This document shows, one piece after another, positions 1 to 5,615 of a stretch of 15,051 nt of DNA; the stretch's first letter is position 1; each line of letters begins with the position of its first letter. The stretch lies in the NCBI GenBank assembly GCA_030836725.1, contig JAUPLV010000036.1, positions 1 through 15,051 on the forward strand, written 5' to 3'. Under the pieces are notes generated by a model. The model made no database searches. It was not told the DNA's origin and saw only the letters and a list, made by a program, of their open reading frames with translations. The DNA is from Pseudomonadota bacterium (lineage in GTDB: Bacteria; Pseudomonadota; Gammaproteobacteria; Burkholderiales; Thiobacillaceae). The translations under genes and the position numbers were made by a program.

Positions 1-24
1 ATCGCGGCTAAAGCCGCTCCCACA
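1..24 (-). repeat. REP-type palindromic repeat copy
   Basis: These 24 bases match 4610-4633 with a single difference (A instead of G at position 10) and are the reverse complement of the REP at 4517-4540. The core folds on itself, with GCGGCT pairing to AGCCGC. REP elements of this kind are scattered between genes in many proteobacteria and are moved by RAYT (Y1-type) transposases. No such transposase is in the window. The copy may begin before the window edge. Confidence 0.75.
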
Positions 25-59
25 GGGGGTGGCGCCCGCATCGGCATCAATGCATTTCA

Positions 60-82
60 CCCTCTCCACTCAAGGGAGAGGG
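60..82. repeat. Small perfect hairpin in the leader of the first methyltransferase gene
   Basis: CCCTCTCC (60-67) pairs perfectly with GGAGAGGG (75-82) across a 7-base loop. It resembles the pyrimidine/purine-rich hairpin repeats common between genes in beta- and gammaproteobacteria. The 3' arm contains the only purine-rich Shine-Dalgarno-like stretch before the ATG at 95 (AGGGGG, 79-84), so the hairpin could hide the ribosome site. That regulatory reading is inference. Confidence 0.5.
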
Positions 83-94
83 GGGCTAAAAGCA

Positions 95-865
95 ATGCCA
101 AACTGGCTAATGAGCAATATCGGTTTAACGTTAACAGTGCATGTCATGAGCGAGAACAGCCTGGGGATAAATGTGAAGGCGCGGTCATTATTTCGGAGTG
201 TGTGGAATTGGCTGGGCGCCACCCTGGTCAGGCCGCATGCTGTCGAAACGGATGAAAAGCCGGCCTCTCTGGATTTTGAAAAAATCTACGAGAACAATCT
301 GTTCCTGGGCACGGAGTCACGCTCCGGCAAGGGATCCAGCCTTTTCCAGACCCGTATCATTCGTGAAGAAATCCCCAAACTGCTGGATGAGTTAAAGGTC
401 GAACACGTGCTCGATGTTCCTTGCGGCGACTGGAACTGGATGCGTCATGTAAACCTTTCCGGCGTCCGGTACACGGGCGGCGACATCGTTCGGGATATTG
501 TCGACAGGAACAACAGTTCCTTCGGGAAGGAGAACCGCAGGTTTGAGTACATGGATATCATTTCGGGACCTTTGCCCCAAGCCGACTTGATACTCTGTCG
601 GGATTGCCTGGTGCACCTGAGCTTTGGCGATGGACTGGCTGCGCTCGATCGGTTCCGGAAGAGCGGGGCGAAATGGCTGCTCACCACCACCTTTACCGAC
701 CGGGACGGCAACGCGGAACTTTGTGAAGGCCTTATCTGGCGGCCGCTTAATCTTGAGAAGCCCCCATACAATTTGCCAAAAGCAGAGCGGTACATCAATG
801 AAGGCTGCACAGAGGACGACGGCATGTTCGGCGATAAGTGCCTGGGTTTGTGGAAGCTGCATTAA
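95..865 (+). CDS. Class I SAM-dependent methyltransferase of a polysaccharide locus
   Basis: A predicted cytoplasmic methyltransferase of about 256 residues. The Rossmann-type motif I is LDVPCGDWNW (Asp107, Cys110, Gly111, Asp112). It is followed by a TGGDIV motif and by LILCRDCLVHLSF (Cys168 to His174), LLTTTF, WRPLNL, a CTEDDG motif near the end and KCLGLWKL at the C-terminus. This motif order is typical of a small methyltransferase family often found among glycosyltransferase genes. The substrate is unknown; a sugar or glycan hydroxyl is likely. The start is uncertain. ATG 95 has AGGGGG nine to ten bases upstream, ATG 146 has no ribosome site, and GTG 173 has GGGGA five bases upstream. The frame stays open to a GTG at 29, but that stretch is partly repeat DNA. 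Conservation seems to begin only around IYENNLF. The stop overlaps the next ATG (TAATG), so the two genes are probably translationally coupled. G+C is visibly lower than in the neighbours. Confidence 0.85.
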   Translation: MPNWLMSNIGLTLTVHVMSENSLGINVKARSLFRSVWNWLGATLVRPHAVETDEKPASLDFEKIYENNLFLGTESRSGKGSSLFQTRIIREEIPKLLDELKVEHVLDVPCGDWNWMRHVNLSGVRYTGGDIVRDIVDRNNSSFGKENRRFEYMDIISGPLPQADLILCRDCLVHLSFGDGLAALDRFRKSGAKWLLTTTFTDRDGNAELCEGLIWRPLNLEKPPYNLPKAERYINEGCTEDDGMFGDKCLGLWKLH

Positions 866-3800
866 TGCTGTCCACCGGTTCTTCACATGACGACAGCGGG
901 GTACTCAAGCCGGTACAACTGCATGTGGTCCACGATCTTGGCGGCGGCATTGCGCGCTGGTGCGCGGATTACTGCCGGGCAGACGACCGGCGCGTCAATC
1001 TGGTCCTGAAACCCTACAGCCGAAGCGCCGCGATGGCCGAAGGGCTGATGCTGTTTGCAGGCGTGGAGGATGCCGAGCCGCTGGGTTTCTGGTTATTCGA
1101 ATCGCCGATTGCGGCGACTGCCGATACCCATCCCGAGTATCGGCGCGTGCTGACGGATATCCTGCACGATTTCGGGATCGACGCGATCCTGGTTTCGTCG
1201 TTGATCGGCCATTCGCTGGATGCGCTGGATAGCGGCTTGCCGACGGTTCTGGTCCAGCACGATTTTTATCCCTATTGCCCTGCGATCCACATCTACTACA
1301 ACGGCGTTTGCCAGAGCTGCGATGCGGAGCGCCTGACCCGGTGCGCCGAGCATAATCCGTCGTTCAATCCCGCGCATCGGTTCTTTCCGGCGGAGGCGCG
1401 GCTGCGGGTCCGCGAGCGATTCATCGATCTGGTCGAGCGCAGGAACCTGACACTCGTTGTGCCAAGCCAGTCGGCCCGGGCGCACTTCAGCCGGCTGTTG
1501 CCGAAGATCGATTCCGCGCGCTTCGTGACGATTCCGCATGGACATCTCGCCAGGCTGCCGCACATCCCCTATCCCGGCAGTGATGCGCACGACAAGCTGC
1601 GTGTCGTGGTGCTGGGCATGCTGTCGGTGAGCAAGGGCGTGAATCTGCTGCTGGAAGGGCTGGGGCCCCTGCTCGAGTTTGCCGAGGTGCATCTGGTCGG
1701 CGCGCGGGAGATGGGCGCGTTGTTCGAAGGCCGGCCGGGTGTGCATGTCGTCAGCGAATACTCGTTGGACGACCTGCCGGGAATCCTGTCCGCGATCCAG
1801 CCGGACGCGGCGCTGCTGCTCAGCGTCGTTCCCGAGACCTTCAGCTATACCCTGAGCGAGCTGTTCATGCTCGGGATCCCGCCGGTCGCGACAAATCTCG
1901 GCGGCTTTGCCGAGCGCATTTCACCCGGAGCGACGGGTTATCTGTTCGAGCCGAGCGTGGACGGAATGCTGTCCTGTCTCCGCGATATTCATGCGAACAG
2001 GGAGGGGCTGCGGCGCATTCGCGCGCAGCTGTTAACGATCGAGATGCGGTCGGCAAAGGAAATGCTGGCCGACTACCATCGCCTTTTGCCGCTTCCGGAC
2101 GGGCGGAGCGACCCGGCATGGCTGCATCGGAAGCGGGCGTCCGGGTCGCCAGAGGACGTTCGGATCGCCCAGGCGCTGGCGCTTTCCGGGCAATGGAAGG
2201 AAATCCGGAATTTGCGCGCGACGGTGGAGATGAAGTCGGCCCGGCTGGACGCGTGTTTTCGCGAAACGGACGATGTGCAATCCCGCCTTGCCGATCTTGG
2301 GCGCGCGCTTCAGGAAACCCGGCAGGCTTTGGCCTTGCGCGATGCGGAGATCATCGCCCTGCATGAATCGACAAGCTGGCGGGTGACGGGGCCTCTGCGC
2401 CGGGGGATGATCCTGGCGCGCTGCCTGCGTCCCGTTCTGCGCCAGCCATCGGATGCGCCTGCCTGGCTGCGCGCGCTGTCGCGGGCTTGGCAGAGCGACG
2501 GGATCGGCGGCGTGAAACGAGCCTTGCTGCAATGGCCCGGACACGAACAAGGTGCAGTCAGGACAGAACCCAACCCTATCGTGGAGGCCGCTGCCGAGCC
2601 CTCCGCGGAGAGTTGGCAGCAGCAGGCTTTCCGGCATTACCGTGCGTCGATGAGCGATGACATCAGGGCGGCGATCGCGACGCGCATTCAGGCAATGGAC
2701 TCGCCGCCGCTGATCTCGATTCTGGTGCCGGCCTACAACACACCGGAGCCCATGCTTCGGGAAATGCTGGATTCGGTTTGCGCGCAGCTTTACCCGCACT
2801 GGCAGCTGTGCATCGCGGACGACGGCTCCAGCGAACCCCATGTGCGGGCTGTGCTTGAAGCCCATGCGGCGCGCGACGCGCGCATCCGCCTGGATTTCGC
2901 CACGGAAAACGGGGGCGTGTCGCGTGCCACCAACCGCGCGCTGGCGATGGCCGAGGGCGATTTCGTCGTGCTGCTCGACCATGACGACATGCTGGAAGAG
3001 CAGGCGCTGTTCCGGGTGGCCGAGGCCGTGCTGGCGGGCGATCCGGATATGCTCTATTCGGACGAGGTGCTGGTGGGAGAAGATGGCGAGACGGTGCGGC
3101 ACTTCATCTTCCGGCCCATGTTTTCGCCGGAGTATCTGCGCTCGCATCCCTATATCGTCCACCTGATCGGGTTCAGGCCGAGCCTGCTCCGGGAGTTGGG
3201 CGGCCTGGACGAGAATTTGCGCATTTCCCAGGATTACGACCTGATTTTGCGTGCCAGCGAGCGGGCGGAAAGAATCGTGCACGTCCCGGAAATGCTCTAC
3301 CGCTGGCGCATCCATGGCGGTTCGGCAGGCCATGAAATGATCGGGCGGGTCATGGAGACTTCCAGAACGATCCTGCAACGGCACCTTCATCGCTGCGGCG
3401 AGGAGGGCAGGGTGACCGACGGCCCGAGTTTCAATTTCTTCGATGTGCGCTACCCCCTCGATCCGGCGCTGAAGGTGGCGATTCTCATTCCGACGAAAAA
3501 CCATGGCGAACTGGTGCGGGCCTGCATCGAAAGCATCGAGCGAACGGCCGGCGATGTCCGCCATGAGATCGTGCTGATCGACCATGAGTCCGACGATCCG
3601 GCCTCGCTCGCCTATTTCGACAGCCTGCGCTCGCGTATAACGCTGTTGCGCTACAGCGGGCCGTTCAACTTCGCCGCCATCAACAACTGGGCGGTTGGGC
3701 AACTGGATGGCGGCCACACGCACTATTTGTTCTGCAACAATGACATCGAGGCTATCGAAACGGGCTGGCTGGGGCGAATGCTGGAGTTGGGGCAGAAGCC

Positions 3801-4377
3801 GGATGTCGGCATCGTCGGCGCGAAGCTGTATTACCCGGATCGCAGGACGATCCAGCACGCGGGGGTGGTGGTGGCCTGCTGCGGCGTGGCGGAAAACCTC
3901 GGGCGCTTCCGGGTGGTGTCCGACGTTCCTCTCGATCTGGGCTATAGCGGTTCGCTGATCTGCAACCGCGAGGTGTCGGCGGTGACCGCCGCCTGCATGT
4001 TGATTCGCGGAACCGTGTTCGAGAGCATCGGCGGCTTCGACGAAGCCATCGCCGTGGGCTATGGGGATGTGGATCTGTGTCTGAGGGCAGGCGGGCAGGG
4101 TTATCGCACGCTGTTCTGCGCGCATGCGGAATTGCTGCACCATGAATCGTTTACCCGCGGCCGTGGACAGGAAGCCCCGCACCCCGAAGACAGCGCGCGT
4201 TTCCTGGCGAAATGGAAGGCGCTGTTCGAGACAGGCGATCCCTATTTCAACCCGAACCTGTCTCCGCATAGCCCGAACTGGCAGGTGGCCGATCCGCTGT
4301 CGTTCAGGCTGGATATCCGGCGGCGGATATTTAACCGGGCGCCGGGGTCGGATTCGAGTCCGCAATGGCAGGAATGA
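865..4377 (+). CDS. Trifunctional glycosyltransferase: GT4-like + GT2 + GT2
   Basis: A 1170-residue cytoplasmic enzyme predicted to add several sugars to a surface glycan. Residues about 12-410 are GT4-like (GT-B fold): HDLGGGIARW near the N-terminus, VVVLGMLSVSKGVNLL in the middle, and an E-x7-E motif at Glu324/Glu332 (PETFSYTLSEL). Four cysteines (138, 149, 152, 160) lie in the N-lobe as a possible metal site. Residues about 445-515 are a charged, helical linker ending in the STSWRVTGPLR motif that often precedes GT2 domains. GT2-1 starts at about 613 (PPLISILVPAYN), with DHDD at 705-708 and a QDYD motif. GT2-2 starts at about 870 (KVAILIPTKN), with NND at 958-960 and GDVD at 1067-1070. The ATG at 865 overlaps the upstream stop by one base. 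GTG 838 is also in frame but lies inside the upstream gene. Acceptor and sugars cannot be told from sequence. Rhamnan or O-antigen synthesis is a reasonable guess for this architecture. Confidence 0.88.
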   Translation: MLSTGSSHDDSGVLKPVQLHVVHDLGGGIARWCADYCRADDRRVNLVLKPYSRSAAMAEGLMLFAGVEDAEPLGFWLFESPIAATADTHPEYRRVLTDILHDFGIDAILVSSLIGHSLDALDSGLPTVLVQHDFYPYCPAIHIYYNGVCQSCDAERLTRCAEHNPSFNPAHRFFPAEARLRVRERFIDLVERRNLTLVVPSQSARAHFSRLLPKIDSARFVTIPHGHLARLPHIPYPGSDAHDKLRVVVLGMLSVSKGVNLLLEGLGPLLEFAEVHLVGAREMGALFEGRPGVHVVSEYSLDDLPGILSAIQPDAALLLSVVPETFSYTLSELFMLGIPPVATNLGGFAERISPGATGYLFEPSVDGMLSCLRDIHANREGLRRIRAQLLTIEMRSAKEMLADYHRLLPLPDGRSDPAWLHRKRASGSPEDVRIAQALALSGQWKEIRNLRATVEMKSARLDACFRETDDVQSRLADLGRALQETRQALALRDAEIIALHESTSWRVTGPLRRGMILARCLRPVLRQPSDAPAWLRALSRAWQSDGIGGVKRALLQWPGHEQGAVRTEPNPIVEAAAEPSAESWQQQAFRHYRASMSDDIRAAIATRIQAMDSPPLISILVPAYNTPEPMLREMLDSVCAQLYPHWQLCIADDGSSEPHVRAVLEAHAARDARIRLDFATENGGVSRATNRALAMAEGDFVVLLDHDDMLEEQALFRVAEAVLAGDPDMLYSDEVLVGEDGETVRHFIFRPMFSPEYLRSHPYIVHLIGFRPSLLRELGGLDENLRISQDYDLILRASERAERIVHVPEMLYRWRIHGGSAGHEMIGRVMETSRTILQRHLHRCGEEGRVTDGPSFNFFDVRYPLDPALKVAILIPTKNHGELVRACIESIERTAGDVRHEIVLIDHESDDPASLAYFDSLRSRITLLRYSGPFNFAAINNWAVGQLDGGHTHYLFCNNDIEAIETGWLGRMLELGQKPDVGIVGAKLYYPDRRTIQHAGVVVACCGVAENLGRFRVVSDVPLDLGYSGSLICNREVSAVTAACMLIRGTVFESIGGFDEAIAVGYGDVDLCLRAGGQGYRTLFCAHAELLHHESFTRGRGQEAPHPEDSARFLAKWKALFETGDPYFNPNLSPHSPNWQVADPLSFRLDIRRRIFNRAPGSDSSPQWQE

Positions 4378-4516
4378 TGGCCGCGTTGATGCATGCGCCG
4401 AGAAAGCTTCTTCAGCGTCGGCATGTATTCGCCGAATATTTGTTTTGGCTCTTTCATCGTTTTTGTTGGTGTTGGCCAGCGCCGTGGGAGCGGCGCCCCG
4501 GGAGGCAGCCCCCTCC

Positions 4517-4633
4517 TGTGGGAGCGGCTTCAGCCGCGATGCGCCGCAAGGCGCGAAGGCCAATGCTTGCCGGGACTTCGCCGTGCCAACTTTGCGGGCT
4601 GCCGCCCGCATCGCGGCTGAAGCCGCTCCCACA
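4517..4633. repeat. Inverted pair of REP palindromes (BIME-like)
   Basis: The 27 bases at 4517-4543 are exactly the reverse complement of 4607-4633, separated by 63 bases. Each half carries GCGGCT..AGCCGC, so each can fold alone, and the two together can form a 27-bp stem. A third copy with one mismatch is at 1-24. Such paired REPs usually lie between transcription units, may act as mRNA stabilisers or transcription dampers, and are mobilised by RAYT transposases. Here the pair separates the methyltransferase/GT4-GT2-GT2 pair from the rest of the locus. Confidence 0.85.
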
Positions 4634-4663
4634 GCGGCGCCTGCGAAGGGTAGGGACTTCATT

Positions 4664-4671
4664 AGAGGAGG
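4664..4671 (+). promoter_or_regulatory. Strong Shine-Dalgarno (AGAGGAGG) for the leader ORF
   Basis: AGAGGAGG ends six bases before the ATG at 4678, an ideal spacing. It is the best ribosome-binding site in the window. The following main gene at 4740 has no such site of its own, so ribosomes entering here probably feed translation of that gene through the ATGA overlap. Confidence 0.7.
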
Positions 4672-4677
4672 CGAGAC

Positions 4678-4743
4678 ATGACTTCAACAACCAACAGTGA
4701 CTTAGCTTTTTTTTTTGACTTGTGCGTAATTGATGTCCGATGA
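4678..4743 (+). CDS. Putative 21-residue leader peptide overlapping the SEC-C/TPR gene
   Basis: This short ORF has an ATG six bases after AGAGGAGG, 21 sense codons, and a TGA overlapping the next ATG as ATGA (4740-4743). The peptide begins MTSTTNSDLAFFFDL; the three Phe codons are encoded by a run of ten T (4707-4716). It has no recognisable domain. Changing the T count by one in either direction gives an early stop rather than a fusion with the downstream frame, because TGA at 4716-4718 lies in that frame. Possible roles are a translational-coupling leader or a remnant of an older N-terminus. It may simply be the ribosome entry point of the block. The ORF and signals are seen; production of the peptide is inferred. 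Confidence 0.45.
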   Translation: MTSTTNSDLAFFFDLCVIDVR

Positions 4744-5615
4744 ATACCGTATCGCGTAACGAGCCCTGCCCCTGCGGCAGCGGCAAGCGTTACAAGCATT
4801 GCTGTGGAGCCGTTGGCCTGGCCGCGCCCGAACAAGCCCTGTCCAGGCCGGCGCCGCAACCAGCCGACCCGCTTTCCGACCTGATGCAACAGGCGTTGCG
4901 GCAGCAGATCGCTGGCGAGCTCGAGGAGGCCGATAGGCTGTATGGCCGCGCACTGGAGCTAGAGCCGCTCAACTTCGACGCACTGCACATGCAGGGCGTG
5001 GTGGCCTATCAGCGCAAGCAATACGTGCGCGCCGATGCATTGCTGCGCGCCGCGCTCAAGTTGGCGCCGGATTCGCAAGCCGCGCGATTCAATCTTGATC
5101 TCGTCGCACGGGAATTCGAAGTCGAAAACGAATTCTGCAAATACATGTTGCCGCATCTGGCCGACCGTTGTCGCGGCGTTCCGCCCCGGCTGCCGTCCGA
5201 CCTGACGGTGAATTTCCTGTTCGATCCGGATGGGATGCGCGACGCGCTCGCGCCGTGTCTGCCGCTATTGCGGGAGATCGCGGCGGGCTATCGGGATTCG
5301 GTATGGTGGTACGGCGGCGGCAAGGACGGCGTCCCGGCTACGGGGCCGGAACTGCGCCGCCTGGACGATGCGCCGGCGGCGGGGCATTGGGTCGTGGTCG
5401 GCACGCATTTCAGGCTGCCGGAGCGGATCGTGCCGGAACGTTTCCAGCACATCACGCTTCTGTGCGACGCCCCCGCCTATTGTGAAATCGCCGATCGCAT
5501 CGAGGCCCTGAACTCCTCCGGCGACCGCCCCCTATCCTTGTGGTTTGCGAACGAGACGCTGCGAACCCGCTGCAAGCTGCCTGGCATCGTTTTGGCCGAC
5601 GCGCTTCAATCATGA
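4740..5615 (+). CDS. SEC-C zinc-motif / TPR protein with a glycosyltransferase-like C-terminal region
   Basis: A 291-residue predicted cytoplasmic protein. Residues 6-23 are a SEC-C zinc module (Cys10, Cys12, Cys21, Cys22, with GSGKRYKH between), as at the C-terminus of SecA. About two TPR units follow (residues 50-83 and 84-117, e.g. ADRLYGRALELEPLNFDALH). The C-terminal 160 residues, with WVVVGTHFRLPERI, ITLLCDAP, LSLWFANE and KLPGIVLA, resemble the first lobe of a GT4-like domain seen behind TPR repeats in related proteins, from memory. The donor-binding lobe is absent, so it may be a scaffold or a shortened enzyme. The start at 4740 puts the SEC-C motif almost at the N-terminus. There is no ribosome site, but the start overlaps the leader ORF stop. 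The stop overlaps the next ATG (ATGA, 5612-5615). The SEC-C and TPR calls are firm; the C-terminal assignment is tentative. Confidence 0.82.
   Translation: MNTVSRNEPCPCGSGKRYKHCCGAVGLAAPEQALSRPAPQPADPLSDLMQQALRQQIAGELEEADRLYGRALELEPLNFDALHMQGVVAYQRKQYVRADALLRAALKLAPDSQAARFNLDLVAREFEVENEFCKYMLPHLADRCRGVPPRLPSDLTVNFLFDPDGMRDALAPCLPLLREIAAGYRDSVWWYGGGKDGVPATGPELRRLDDAPAAGHWVVVGTHFRLPERIVPERFQHITLLCDAPAYCEIADRIEALNSSGDRPLSLWFANETLRTRCKLPGIVLADALQS
4773..4804 (+). repeat. 32-nt direct repeat, copy 1 (SEC-C coding core)
   Basis: These 32 bases are identical to 11769-11800. They encode most of the SEC-C zinc module in the SEC-C/TPR protein. Flanking codons differ, including synonymous changes (TGC CCC against TGC CCA just upstream, TGT GGA against TGC GGC downstream). 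Confidence 0.9.

Larger units (their letters stand above)
4378..4677. other. Non-coding gap between the two gene blocks
   Basis: No convincing gene lies here; the short frames that cross it read through repeat DNA. It holds a weak stem (GCCGA 4397-4401 with TCGGC 4418-4422) and an AT-rich stem TATTC-GCC-GAATA (4426-4438) followed by TTTGTTTTGG, which could be a poor terminator for the 865-4377 gene. A partial REP-like stretch GTGGGAGCGGC lies at 4484-4494, followed by the full inverted REP pair. No clear -35/-10 promoter was found, but one is expected somewhere before 4664 if the second block is transcribed separately. Confidence 0.6.

Noticed and set aside
29..94. N-terminal extension of the first methyltransferase from GTG 29
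   Set aside because: This part is translated from the small hairpin and sequence next to the REP, has no ribosome site and no family similarity. ATG 95 or later is more likely.
2032..4662. Very long open frame on the minus strand (876 codons)
   Set aside because: It lies antisense to the GT4-GT2-GT2 gene, which has clear domain motifs. The translation is rich in His, Arg and Gln without any family motif, as expected for a mirror frame in GC-rich DNA.
4393..4700. Small + strand frames across the REP region
   Set aside because: Their translations are read-through of palindromic repeats, a common source of false small genes.
4707..4716. T10 tract as an intrinsic terminator
   Set aside because: No GC-rich hairpin precedes it; the upstream bases (ACTTCAACAACCAACAGTG) do not fold. 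It also lies within the leader ORF just before the next gene.
4715..4743. TTGACT as a -35 promoter box
   Set aside because: No acceptable -10 box appears at 16-18 bases; the region there is already the start codon of the SEC-C/TPR gene.
4678..5615. Leader ORF and SEC-C gene as one gene broken by a T-tract frameshift
   Set aside because: Changing the T number to restore the frame runs straight into TGA at 4716-4718, so the two cannot be one reading frame.
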